Positions 1 to 10,900 of a stretch of 55,294 bases of DNA are shown here, one piece after another (the first letter of the stretch is position 1; every line of letters begins with the position of its first letter). The translations under genes and the position numbers were made by a program. The notes below the pieces were generated by a model. The model saw nothing but the letters and a program-made list of their open reading frames with translations, had not been told where the DNA came from and ran no database searches. The stretch covers positions 1 to 55,294 of the forward strand of contig DATMBC010000068.1 in NCBI GenBank assembly GCA_035559435.1. The letters run 5' to 3'. The DNA comes from a bacterium. Its GTDB lineage: Bacteria; Zixibacteria; MSB-5A5; WJJR01.

Positions 1-960
1 GGACGCGCGCACGTGCGCGGCTGGACCACCTCGCCCAATTTCCCCGCCGTCAACGCCATGGACAACAGCTTCAACGGCGGCGATCGCGATGTCTTTCTGG
101 CCCGCCTCAATCCCGCCGGCTCCGCGTTCGAGTACAGCACCTACCTCGGCGGCGACGACAGCGATTATGGCGTCGGGCTGGCGCTGGATGATTCGGGATT
201 TGTGTATCTGGGCGGGGTAACCCGCTCGCAGGATTTCCCGCTGCAGAACGCCTATGACAACACGATCGACGGGCTGCAAGACCTCTTCGTCATGCGCGTG
301 GACTCCAGCGGCCAGTCGCTGCGGTTCAGCACCTTGCTGGGCGGCTCGGCGGAAGATTTCAACGGCCTGGCGGCGGTGGATCTCTGCGGCCAGGTCTATG
401 TCTCCGGCTACACCTACTCGACCGATTTCCCGACAGCGCAGGCCTTCGACGATTCCCACAACGGCGGCTCCGACCTGGTCGTGGCCGGGCTTTCCGCCGA
501 CGGTTCCGCGCTGGTTGCCGCCACCTTTCTGGGCGGCGCGGACTTTGAGTTCAACAACGCCATCCTGCTGCGCGGCGGACGCGTCTACGTCGCCGGCGTG
601 ACCAGTTCGTCTGATTTCCCCGTTGCCGCACCCTATGACGGCTCCTTCAATGGCAACAACGACGGCGTCCTCGCGATTCTCTCGGGCATGGGCGTCAACG
701 AGTGCGGCGGCTGCCTGTGCCTCTGCGCCGCCGATCCCGCCTGCGACGGCATCCGCAGCGATGTGCTCGATGTCGTCAAAACGATCAGCGTCGCCTTCCG
801 CGGCGGCGCGGCGGTCATCGATCCCTCGCCCACCTGCCCGCGCGAGAATACCGATGTGAACTGCTCAGGGACCACCGACATCGTGGACGTTGTCAAGATC
901 ATCAGCGTCGCCTTCCGCGGCGGTTCGCCGGCCACGGAGTATTGCGATCCCTGCCTGTAG
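1..960 (+). CDS. SBBP beta-propeller surface protein with dockerin-like tail (5' partial)
   Basis: The reading frame is open to the left edge, so the N-terminus and any signal peptide are missing. The visible 320 residues hold four repeats of about 55 residues with a recurring VYVxGxTxSxDFP pattern, typical of SBBP (seven-bladed propeller) repeats in secreted proteins. A Cys-rich linker (GGCLCLCAADPACDG) follows, then two dockerin-like segments sharing the VVKxISVAFRGG pattern, the second starting NTDVNCSGTTDIVDVV, which resembles a calcium-loop/F-hand. The protein ends in CDPCL. The same tail architecture closes the 722-residue protein at 39748-41916. Function is likely extracellular or cell-surface; any binding partner is unknown. 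The gene converges on the next one across a strong hairpin. Confidence 0.75.
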   Translation, partial: GRAHVRGWTTSPNFPAVNAMDNSFNGGDRDVFLARLNPAGSAFEYSTYLGGDDSDYGVGLALDDSGFVYLGGVTRSQDFPLQNAYDNTIDGLQDLFVMRVDSSGQSLRFSTLLGGSAEDFNGLAAVDLCGQVYVSGYTYSTDFPTAQAFDDSHNGGSDLVVAGLSADGSALVAATFLGGADFEFNNAILLRGGRVYVAGVTSSSDFPVAAPYDGSFNGNNDGVLAILSGMGVNECGGCLCLCAADPACDGIRSDVLDVVKTISVAFRGGAAVIDPSPTCPRENTDVNCSGTTDIVDVVKIISVAFRGGSPATEYCDPCL

Positions 961-985
961 TCCAATGAACGACCAAATGAAACAA

Positions 986-1012
986 CGCCCGCGGCCGGAC
1001 CGGCCGCGGGCG
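986..1012. terminator. Bidirectional hairpin terminator
   Basis: A perfect 13-bp GC-only inverted repeat (986-998 with 1000-1012, arms CGCCCGCGGCCGG) lies between two convergent genes. On the minus strand it is followed by a T-containing run (TTGTTTCATTT). On the plus strand the following sequence is only moderately T-rich (TCGTGTTGTC). The position between convergent stops supports a shared terminator. Confidence 0.75.
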
Positions 1013-1037
1013 TCGTGTTGTCATGATCCGGCGCGGA

Positions 1038-4000
1038 TTACTTAACGAGGATCATCTTCCTCGTCGCGCTCCATTGCGCGGTTTCCAAACGGTAGAAATA
1101 GACGCCGCTGGCGACGGCCGCGCCGTTCTGATCGGCGCCATCCCAGGCGACCGTGATCCGACCGGCCTCGCCGCGACCGGTGTAGTTGCGCGTGACCTGG
1201 CCCATCACATTATAGATGGTCAGCGACCAGTCGGACGCCTCCTTCAGCGCGAACGGGATCACCGTGCCGGCGTTGAATGGATTCGGGTAGTTCTGCTCGA
1301 GCGCGTAGTCGGCCGGCACCACCCCCTTGTGTGCCGCGGTCGACAAAAGCGCGCCCTGCGCATCCGACAGTTGCACCTCGACCAGCTCGATCGACCCAGA
1401 ACCGCTCACCAGCGCCGTAAACAGCGTCCGCTGTCCGGAGGCGATCGTGCCCAGGCCTTCCGTCGGCGCCGCCAGCACGCGGATTTCGCCATCCGTGGCA
1501 TGCGAACGGAAGGCGAGGCCGGAAGCCGCATCGTTCGGCAGGATGGCTCCGAGCGACAGGCCGCGGGCGCGGAAGACAAACAACGCGCCTCCCAGGTCGA
1601 CGCTCGCATCCGTCGCCACTGTCAGCAGGTCATGGTCAACGCTGAACTGCGCGCGGCCCTCAGCCGCAAAGGGCGACAGTTTGGCGCCCGACTCAGGCGG
1701 CTGCGCGTCGCCGGCAACCACACGCAGCAGGTAGCGCAGATCGGCCACCGTCATCCGGATGCCGTCATCGTTGACATCCGAAGCCGCCAGTTGCGCCTCG
1801 CGCAGCGTCGTCTCGTTGGCCAGGGCCGCCATTCCATAAATGAGGTAATTGGTCAGCAGGACCACGTCGCCGACCTCGTAGGCCGATCCATTCAGATTCA
1901 GATCGCCGGTCATGCGTTGCGGGCGGCGAACATTCAACTGCACACCTTCAAACCGCACCCCGGTGAGCACCGCGCCGGACAACGTCGGCTCGCAGGTCTC
2001 GATGTCTGACTCGGCCATGACGAAGGTCATTTCGCCGTCACGGCTGACGACCGTGTTGTCGCGGCACCCGTCCAGGCAGGGCGTCAGAGCGAAGGCCCGA
2101 TTGGCGTGGGCCGGATCGGCGTTGATGGCCAGCCGGACATTGGCAATGGCCCCCAGCGGCAAGAACGCCGTGACGGGCGGGTGCGATGCCCCGTTGTTCA
2201 AGTCCGCAATGCCCGTGAGCCGGATGATCCCGGCGCCGTCCAGCGCCGTCTCCAGCCGATAGCTGAAATGCTCCCAGCCGGCCAGCGCCGCGCCGCGTTC
2301 GACACCGAGCACCGTTGCCGCCTCGCCGTCGTAACGCACTGCCAACTCGAATGACGAGATCTCGCTGGCGGCCTCATCGACACGAATCGGAACCGTCAAC
2401 GTCTGGCCGGACAGCGCATCGATCACGCCGCCGCCGTCGCCGGCCACCAGCGAGAACGGGCAGTCGGGACGCAGCACGGTCACGATGCGCACGCACTGCG
2501 CCTCATTGCCGCAGGCGTCGGTGGCCTTGAACGTATAGGTCACCGGAATCGGCATGTTGGTGCAACCGATGCCGCCCAGCCCGCGACGGCTGCACGTCAC
2601 CGTGATGTCGGCGCTGCAATTGTCCGTCACGGTCACGTCATTGACGTTGCACGGCGGCAGATCGAGGATCCGCTGCACCGTGATGTTGGGCAGGCAGGTG
2701 ATCGTCGGCGGCGTGTTGTCGACGACATTGATCGTCTGCGTGCACGACGCCGAATTGCCGCATTCGTCGGTGGCGGTGTATGTCCGGATCACTGAACCCG
2801 CGCAAGGATCGCCAGTCAGCGGCGACTCGGAGCAGGTCACGGTCACCGGGCCGCCGCAATTGTCGGAAACGCTGACGTCCGCCGGCGAGCACGGCGGAAT
2901 TTCGGAACCGCATTCGACCGTCGTCGAGGGCGGGCAGACGATCGTGGGCGGTGTGTTGTCGTCCACAATGATCATCTGCGTACAGGACGCGGTGTTCCCG
3001 CAGGCATCGGATGCCAGGTAGGTGCGCAGCACAGAGCCGCCGCACGGTTCCCCTTGGAGAGGCGCGTCGCTGCAGGTAACCGTCACCACTCCGCCGCAAT
3101 TGTCGGTGGCCGAAATGACCGCGGTGCTGCAGGGCGGAATGTCACCGATGCAGGCGACGGTCAGCGTCGCCGGGCAACCGGAGATCACGGGCGGCGTCTC
3201 GTCGGCGATCACAATCAGCCGCTCACACACCGCGACGTTGCCGCAGGCGTCGGTGGCCGTGTAGGTCTGCACAATGGTGCCGTCGCAGGCATCGCCGGAG
3301 AGCGCCCCGTCGGTGCAGGTCACCGTCACCGGCGCCCCGCAATTGTCCGTGACCGTCACATCCGTCGGAGCGCAGGGCGGCACTTCGCTGAGGCACTGGA
3401 CCGTCAGTGTGGGCGGACAACTGGTAAAGACCGGCGGCGTGGTGTCGTCGACAGTGACCGTCTGCGTGCAGGAGGCGGTATTTCCCGCCGCGTCGGTGGC
3501 GGTATAAGTCCGGGTGATCGTCCCGCCGCAGGGCCCGCCGACCAGCGGTCCCTGGTCGCAGAGGACGGTGACCGGTCCGCAACCGTCGGTCACGGTCGCA
3601 TCGGCGGGATTACACGGCGGCACGTCTTCCACGCACTCCACCGCGAAATCAGCCGGACAGACGATCGTCGGCGGCTCGTTGTCGGTGAAGGTGATGAGCT
3701 GACCGCACGAGGCGGTGTTGCCGCAGTTGTCGGTGGCCGTATAGGTCCGCGTGAAATAGCCGGAGCAGGGGTCGCCGGTGATCGGGCCGTCCGTGCACGT
3801 GACCGTCACCGAACCGCAGTTGTCCGCAGCGGTCGCGTCACCGGGATTGCACGGTGGAATCGGACCGCTGATCGTCAACGCCGGCGGACAGGAGATCGTC
3901 GGCGGCGTGTTGTCGATCACCGTGTAAGTGCGCACGCACTGCGAGGAGTTGCCGCAGTCGTCGGTCGCGGTGTAGGTGTCGGTGATGATGAGCGGATTAC

Positions 4001-4514
4001 CGACGCAGCCGGCGCCGCCGTTGGATGTGCGCGCGCTCGTCAGCGTCACCGAGGGGTCGCAATTGTCGATCGGGCCGATCCCGCCCAGGCCGGGCGGCGG
4101 GACTTCGGCGACGCACTGGTACGTGACATTCCGATTGCAGCCGGCCGAGAACGATGGTCCCTGCGTGTCCACAACCGTGATCGTCTGCACACAGGACACC
4201 GGCGCCCCGCTGGAGGGCGTCGCCGTCCAGGTGCGCGTGATCGTCCGCGCCGCCGGGCAGGCGCCCGGCGTCACCGCGTCGCTGTGCGTGAGCGTCACCG
4301 GACCGCAATCCGCGTTGGCCGTAAACGAGGCCGTTCCCGTGTTCCACGGCTCGGTGGATTGATTGCATTCGATGGTCTTGTTCGGGGGACAGGTGATCGT
4401 CAGAACGCAGGCGTCCGGCTCGGCCAGCGCCGAACCGGCGCCGGCAGCCCAGACAACGAGCGCGACGATAATCCCGAGAAACATCCGTGTGTAGATCCCG
4501 TGTCGATCTGTCAT
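1038..4514 (-). CDS. Giant secreted HYR-repeat protein with dockerin-like pair and FlgD-like sorting domain
   Basis: This 1158-residue protein begins with an N-terminal hydrophobic segment (about residues 11-31, ending SALA), consistent with a signal peptide. About eight HYR/SprB-like Ig modules of roughly 80 residues follow, with patterns such as TYTATDxCGN, DNTPPTIxCPP and VTDNCG; the paired cysteines suggest disulfides. Residues from about 660 resemble a cohesin/adhesin beta-sandwich. A dockerin-like pair comes next (GDLNLNGSAYEVGDVVLL; ASDVNDDGIRMTVADLRYLL). The C-terminus is a FlgD/T9SS type A-like domain (NYPNPFN, GVYFYRLET, final ILVK), which in FCB-group bacteria directs secretion or anchoring. 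The start is ATG 4514, with AAGGAGG eight bases upstream. The last ~500 residues closely resemble those of the next protein. Role unknown; probably extracellular adhesion or matrix. Confidence 0.85.
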   Translation of the reverse strand: MTDRHGIYTRMFLGIIVALVVWAAGAGSALAEPDACVLTITCPPNKTIECNQSTEPWNTGTASFTANADCGPVTLTHSDAVTPGACPAARTITRTWTATPSSGAPVSCVQTITVVDTQGPSFSAGCNRNVTYQCVAEVPPPGLGGIGPIDNCDPSVTLTSARTSNGGAGCVGNPLIITDTYTATDDCGNSSQCVRTYTVIDNTPPTISCPPALTISGPIPPCNPGDATAADNCGSVTVTCTDGPITGDPCSGYFTRTYTATDNCGNTASCGQLITFTDNEPPTIVCPADFAVECVEDVPPCNPADATVTDGCGPVTVLCDQGPLVGGPCGGTITRTYTATDAAGNTASCTQTVTVDDTTPPVFTSCPPTLTVQCLSEVPPCAPTDVTVTDNCGAPVTVTCTDGALSGDACDGTIVQTYTATDACGNVAVCERLIVIADETPPVISGCPATLTVACIGDIPPCSTAVISATDNCGGVVTVTCSDAPLQGEPCGGSVLRTYLASDACGNTASCTQMIIVDDNTPPTIVCPPSTTVECGSEIPPCSPADVSVSDNCGGPVTVTCSESPLTGDPCAGSVIRTYTATDECGNSASCTQTINVVDNTPPTITCLPNITVQRILDLPPCNVNDVTVTDNCSADITVTCSRRGLGGIGCTNMPIPVTYTFKATDACGNEAQCVRIVTVLRPDCPFSLVAGDGGGVIDALSGQTLTVPIRVDEAASEISSFELAVRYDGEAATVLGVERGAALAGWEHFSYRLETALDGAGIIRLTGIADLNNGASHPPVTAFLPLGAIANVRLAINADPAHANRAFALTPCLDGCRDNTVVSRDGEMTFVMAESDIETCEPTLSGAVLTGVRFEGVQLNVRRPQRMTGDLNLNGSAYEVGDVVLLTNYLIYGMAALANETTLREAQLAASDVNDDGIRMTVADLRYLLRVVAGDAQPPESGAKLSPFAAEGRAQFSVDHDLLTVATDASVDLGGALFVFRARGLSLGAILPNDAASGLAFRSHATDGEIRVLAAPTEGLGTIASGQRTLFTALVSGSGSIELVEVQLSDAQGALLSTAAHKGVVPADYALEQNYPNPFNAGTVIPFALKEASDWSLTIYNVMGQVTRNYTGRGEAGRITVAWDGADQNGAAVASGVYFYRLETAQWSATRKMILVK

Positions 4515-4931
4515 CCCACTTCCCTCCTTGCTGAGTCGAATACTGCGTAGCGACGCGATTCGGCATCAGGAAATAACTGACCGATACATCCATGAATTGC
4601 GCAGTGAGTCAGGCGTCGGGGCGATCCGTGCCGACCGTGTTTGGGACACCTCCCTGTTTGGCGGGATGCGCCAGCGCACCACGAGCGATCCGTCATGATG
4701 CGGACACAACCGGGCTGCGGGTTACCGCACCCGTGTTCCGAACAGAATCTCCGTTTGTTGGCACCCTGAGGCAGGCAAGACGCGCCCTCAGGTTCGGTAT
4801 GAGTATGGAATTGCTCCTGCCACGTGTGCGTACAGACTTCCAGCGCCTTTAACTTCATCCGCGACAGGCGGTTTAGTCAAGCGCAATTTCCGCCATCAGC
4901 GTTCGCCGGCTTACCTCGGGGAGCCCAAAGA
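4515..4931. other. Intergenic upstream region, no gene seen
   Basis: About 420 bp upstream of the HYR-repeat gene. Short open frames here have no ribosome site or recognisable protein. A weak stem (CCTGAGG 4765-4771 with CCTCAGG 4786-4792) is present. No convincing -35/-10 pair was found; the promoter of the minus-strand gene should lie here. Confidence 0.5.
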
Positions 4932-4962
4932 GAAGCCCGCGGCCTGATTGGCCGCGGGCTTC
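4932..4962 (-). terminator. Rho-independent terminator of the beta-helix gene
   Basis: A 13-bp perfect stem (GAAGCCCGCGGCC, 4932-4944, with 4950-4962) has a five-base loop. On the minus strand it is followed by TCTTTGGG. It starts 29 bp past the stop of the giant protein at 4991. Confidence 0.8.
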
Positions 4963-4990
4963 CGGACTTACGATGGCTACGACAGCGGAC

Positions 4991-7900
4991 TTACTTGACC
5001 AGCGTCATCTTCTTCGTGGCGTGCCAGTTATCAGTCTGCACGCGATAGAAGTAGACGCCGCTGGAGACCGCCGCGCCGTTATGATCGGCGCCATCCCACG
5101 TTACCGTGACACGGCCGGCGTCGTTGCGGCCCGTAAAAGTCCGCACCACCTGGCCCATCACGTTGTAGATGGTGACCGTCCACTCCGAGGCATCCTTGAG
5201 CGCGAACGGGATGACCGTGCCGGCGTTGAACGGGTTCGGGTAGTTCTGCTCCAACGCGTAGTCGGTCGGCAGAACGCTCTTGTACGCCGTCACCGCCAGC
5301 AGCGCGCCGTCGGCGTCGGACATCTGAACCTCGATCAAGTCGGCTGTGCCATCACCCGTCACCGGAACGCTGAACAACTCGCGGTGTCCCGCGCTGACAG
5401 ACGCCATGCTCTCAAGCGTCGTGGACACCAGCACCCGGCACTCGCCGTTGCCCGAGTTGACGCGGACGTTCATTCCCGCCGCCGCCTCCGACAACGCCGG
5501 CGAACCGACGCTCAGGCCTTCGGTGCGGAAGATGAAGAGCGCGCCGCCCAGATCGACCGCGGCGTTCGTCGAGACCGTCAGACGGCCGTCTTCAATCCGG
5601 TACTCGGCTTGGGCGTTGGGGGCATACGGCGACAGCTTGGCGCCCGGAATCGGCGCGGCCTCGCCCGCCACCACCCGCAACAGGTACCGCAGATCGGCTA
5701 CGGTCATCAGCACGCCGTCGGCGTTGACATCCGAAGCCGCCAGCTGCAACTCACGCAGCGACGCATCCTCGGACAGCGCCGAGAACCCGTTGACCAGGTA
5801 GTTGGTCAGCACCACAATGTCGCCCACCTCATAGCCCATGCCGTTGAGGTTGATGTCGCCCGTCGTGCTCTGCGGCTTGGCCACATCGAGACGGAGGCCG
5901 GCAAACCGGACACCTGTCACCACCGTGCCGGACAGCGACGACGTGCAACCCTCGACATCGGACTCGGCCATGACGATCGTCTTGGCCCCGCTGCGGGTCA
6001 CCACGGTGTTGTCCGTGCAACCGTTGAGGCAGGGCTCCAGGTTGATCGAGCGGCCGATGTAGCTCGGATCGGCGTTGACACTGAGGCGGATGTTGGCGAT
6101 CGCGCCCAACGGCATGTAGGCGGACAGCGGCGGATTGACGCCGTTGTTGAGATCCGCCATGCCGATCAGGCGGACGATGCCCGAACCGTCGGATTCGCTG
6201 GTCTCCAGACGATAGCTGAAGTACTCCCAGGCCGCCAGCGCCTCGCCGCGGTCCACGCTCTGGACCGTGACCGCGCTCTTGTCATAGCGCAGCGCCAGAT
6301 CAAACGACGATACCTCGGTGGAGATCTCGTCGACGTTGACCGGCAGCGTCAGCGTCTGGCCGGCAAACGCGTTGACCACGCCGCTGCCGTCACCGGCGCT
6401 GACCGCGAACGGACAGTCGGGACGCAGGACCGTGACCACGCGCTGGCAGGTCGCGCTGTTGCCGCACACGTCGGTCGCCGTGTACGTGTAGTACACCAGC
6501 GCCGGGACGTCGCTGCAACCCACGCCACCCAGGCTCGAGCGCTCGCAGGTCACCGTGATGGCGCCGCCGCAGTTGTCGGTCACCGTCACATCGCCCTCAT
6601 CGCACGGCGGCAGGTCAAGCAGACGCTGCACCGAGATGTCGGGCAGGCAGGTGATGACCGGCGCTTGCGTGTCGAGGACCGTGATGACCTGGTCGCAGGA
6701 CGATGTGTTGCCGAACTGGTCGGTCGCGGTGTAGGTGCGGGTGAGCGTGCCGCCGCACGGATCGCCGGTGAACACGCCATCGGAGCAGGTGATTGTCACC
6801 GGGCCGCCGCAGGCGTCGGTCGCCGTCGCGTTGTTCGGATTGCAGGCCGGGATATCGGCTTCACACTCCACCGTGAAATCGGCCGGGCAGACAATCTCCG
6901 GACCGGTCAGGTCGCGGGTGAAGCACCACTGGAAGGTGCAGGCATCCGCGTTGCTGCGTCCGAAGTCGTCGACCACCAAGAAGTACACGCAATGCTCGCC
7001 GCCGGAGAGGCCCGCATAACCTGGAATCTCCCACGCGGCATTGCTGTACGCCGTGCCCGTCAAGCCGGTCGCGATCGGCTGCCAGGTGCCGGCGCAGCCG
7101 TCAATCTGGTAGTAGACCGCATCCAGATCGCAATCATCGGTCGCGGAGATGTCCAGCACCGGCGCCGGCCCATAGCAGGCGCCCGGAGCCGGGCTGTTGA
7201 CCGTGATGCCCGACGGATCGGCGCAATCGGAGGTCAACGCCACCGACGGGGCCAGCGACGCCGGTATCTGCATCGTGCGGCCGAGATCCTCATACAATCT
7301 GCCGTAGGTCATGTCGATCACGGAGTTGATGCAGCTTTCCGAGCCGCTGAACGTGACCGTGAACAGCACCGCCGGGCCGTCCAGCGTCGCGCTGGCGTTC
7401 TGCAGCGTGAAATTGTGCTGCCCGCCGCCCGGGGTCGAGTAGGACAACAACCAGCCCGGCTGCGGCGTCGACATGTTCACCAGCGTCAGAGACGGAGGAA
7501 CCATCAGGATGACATCGGCCAGCGACACGCCTGTGACCGACTCGCCGATTGTGACATCGACGCTGAAGGTGCCTTCGCAATCATAGGCGATGGCATCCGG
7601 CGTGAGGTCAAACCCGCAACCGCTGGTCGCGGCATTGTCGACATTGGCGCCGGCGCCGCCGACCGCGTACGGCTGCACGCCGTTCCAATCGCTCCAGCAG
7701 TTGGCGTTGTAGTAGTTGCCCGCCGTGTTGTCGTCGGCGTTGGTGGTGTTGTAGCAGATCGAGTTGAACTGCGCGTCCACCGTGCCGTTCCCGTTGTACA
7801 GACCCAGCTCGTTGTAGAAGATCTTGTTGTAGGTCAGAGTCGATGTCAACACCGCGTCGTTGTCTTCATACAATTCCATGCCGACGCCGAACTCGGTGAT

Positions 7901-10900
7901 GACGTTGTTGCTGGCGGAGAAGTTGAGCGTGCCTTCGCCACCGTTGGCCACCGACCAACTGTAGGCGCCAATGCCCACTCCGTCGCCGTCACCGTCGAGG
8001 ACGTTGCCGGTTGCGGACGTCGCGATGGCGTTGACGCCGGCGGCCATGCTGCCCAACGACGAGGCCGCGACGGTCTCTTCGAATGGCTGCGGCTTGCGGC
8101 CCTTGATGTCACCGGGGTCGGCGATGATACCCCAGTAGTAGGTCCCGGTGCCGGCCGAAGTGTTGGTCACGGTGTTGTTGTCGATGTTGCCGCCGATGTT
8201 CACGAAGTAGATGCCCGTCTGGCACTCGTCGACTTCGTTGCCGACCACCTGCACCGCCTCGTAGCTGACCGGGTAGCCGTAGATGAGGATGCCCGCCGAC
8301 GACCAGTTCGGGCCCGTGTACGAGCAGCCATAGACGCGATTGTTGTCGACGACGCCCGCCGCGTTCCAGCCGATCTGGATGCCGTTCATGGCGATGAAAT
8401 TCGCCGGACCGTAGCCATCCACGTCATTGTCGACCACGTTGGCGGTGAGGTAGTCACCGTTCATCACGATGCCGCCCTTTTGGAACCCGATCACGTGGCA
8501 ACCGCTGACCGACACCGTGCGCGCCGGCGCGGCAAAATTGTAGCCATAGATCGCGTTGCCGCCCTGGATCCCGTCGATCGGCGTGTTGCGGATGTCCTTC
8601 ACTTCGCAATCGGTCACGCTGCCGCCCGATTCGAAGAACGCAATGCCGACGAAGCGGTTGTTGATGTTGCCCTTCCCCAGGCCGTCCACGGTCAGGTCGG
8701 AGATGGCCACATCATCGGAATTGACGATCGCGATTACCGCGCGGTTGTTCGACGGCGTGGTGTAGTTGTACGCCATCGTCGTCGCCGGCGGATTGATGAT
8801 CGTCACCCCGACGCCCGAACCGATGACATCGAGATCGGCAAACCCGTTGATCACCGTCTGCCCGACATAGGTGCCCGGCATGAGGTAGATCGTGCTGCCG
8901 CTCACCATGTTCACCGCTTCCTGGAAGTGGTGATCGGCGCCGGCGACCGGGCTGTCGTCATCGGCCCAGAGCGCCGAGAAGTCACCCTGGAAGCCCATGG
9001 TGACGCCGTCGATGTCGTTGCCGTCCAGCCAGGGCGAGTAGTCGACCACGCCGCTGACTTCACCGGCCACCGCGAGCGGATCGGTGCTGCCCCACCAGTT
9101 GCCCGATCCATCGGCCACGCTCGACCAATTCGAGCGCATGCCAAAGGTGTTTCCGGCCAGACTGTTTGAGTAGGCCTTCGCGGAGGTGAAGACACCCACG
9201 TCGCAGCCGGACTGGCACTGATAAACCTCCACGCCGACTTCAAACCCGGTCACGACGTTCTCGGCCGCGTAGAAGGCCAGGTCATTGGGACCGTAGCCGG
9301 CGTCGGCTTCGATCGCGTAGGTGGCGGTGTTGTCCATGCCGCTGAAGGTCAGTTCGTTGCGCAGGACATCGACCGCGACCACCGCCGCGGCGGAGGCCGC
9401 CATGCGGTCGCCGGAGGGCGCCGCGCTAAACGGCGTGATCTCGTCCACCGGCGAGGGAACCGCCTTGGGCGGATCGCTGGCGATGATGCCGAAGGCGTAC
9501 ACGCCGATCTTCTCGATCGTGATGTCGTTCTCGGCGATCGTGGCGTTCCCGTCGATGTTGTAGATGCCCATGTGCGCCTGCGAGATCGTGTTACCGACAA
9601 TCTGCAGGTCGGTGTAGAAGTTCAGAATGCTGGTGGCCACCCACTTCGTGCTCGACAACGTGTTATCGTAGGCGATCGCCGAGACGGTGTTGTTGGTGAC
9701 GCTGCCGGAGCTGCCCGGCGTGTAGATCTGGATGCCGTTCTGCGCCGTCACCGTCGTCGCGCCGTAGCCCACGATCGTGTTGTCGTGGACATTGGTGGTC
9801 AGCGACGTGCCCGCGGCGGCGTTGAGCGCCATCGCGTTCTTCTGGAAGTCGTGGATCGAACAGTTCCCGACTTCGATGCTGCGCGCGACGCCGTCGACGT
9901 TGTAGGCGTAGACGCCCACGCCGTGCTGTGTGCCGCTGAACGGGGTATCGCGCACGTCGGTCACTTCGACGTGATCCACCACGCCGCCGGCGTTGCGGAA
10001 GCCCACGCCGATGAAGCGGTAGTGCGCGTTGCCGCGGCCATAGCCGTCCACCGTCAGATCGCGGATCGCCATGGACGCAACGTCATGGATATACACGACC
10101 GGGTAGTTGTTATAGGGCGCGGAGAAGAAGAACTTGGTCAACGCAACCGGGCAGCGGATGATCGTCGAGCCCATCCCGTCGCCCTGCACCGTGATGTTCT
10201 CCTTGATCTCGACCTGCTCCTCGTAGACACCCGAAGCCACGTAGCAGGTGCCGGTCGGCAGCGTGTTGAGCGCGCCGGTGGCGGCGGACTGATACGGATG
10301 GCAGGAGTGGCCGTTGCCGCCGGGGGCGGCGGCGATGTCGACGTAGGAGTACGCGCGGCCGCTCTTGCCGCCGACGTACTGCGCCGAGATGTAGGCGTCA
10401 TCGTTGCCCACCGACAGCGCGAACAGATCCGGATACCAGACCGGATTCACGCTCGCCAGCAGCGCGATGTCCGCGCCCTGGTTGCCCGGGCAGGGCCAGT
10501 CGTTGCCGGTAAACGTGATCTGCCCGCCGTCGTTGACCCACCCGCGCGTGCCGTACACGTGGTTGCCGGTCACCGTGCCCACTGTGCCCGGATTGATGTA
10601 GGCCGGCTGGCGCAGCGTGTGGATCGTGTTGTTCTGGATCACCAGCCCGCTGAGGCCGCCGGCGACTTCCATCGCCCGGCTGACCAGGCCGTTGACCGAC
10701 CACGGCGAACCCGGATCGGGACCGAAGAACTCGTTGTTCTCGATCGTCACGTTGTTCGCGTTGATCAGCGCGAGGTTGTGCACGGACAGCAGGTCGGTCT
10801 TTTCCACCGTGAAGCCCCGGATCACCGATCCGGCGCCAGTCACGTTGAACGCGTAGCCGACCGCCTTGGAGACCTGCACGATGGTGTTGCCGGCGCCGGC

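Noticed and set aside
2638-4380. Regularly spaced similar DNA segments that could look like a CRISPR or tandem array
   Set aside because: They are diverged coding repeats (HYR modules of about 80 codons), with no conserved short direct repeat or unique spacers.
4759-4775. TTGGCACC element upstream of the HYR gene as a sigma-54 promoter
   Set aside because: The -12 TTGC half is missing and it points away from the minus-strand gene.
4973-9169. A 1398-codon open frame on the plus strand
   Set aside because: It is antisense to the giant beta-helix gene, has biased Arg/His/Asp composition typical of GC-rich antisense frames, and lacks domains and a ribosome site. The same applies to 3054-4550, 9572-12043 and 29910-31427.
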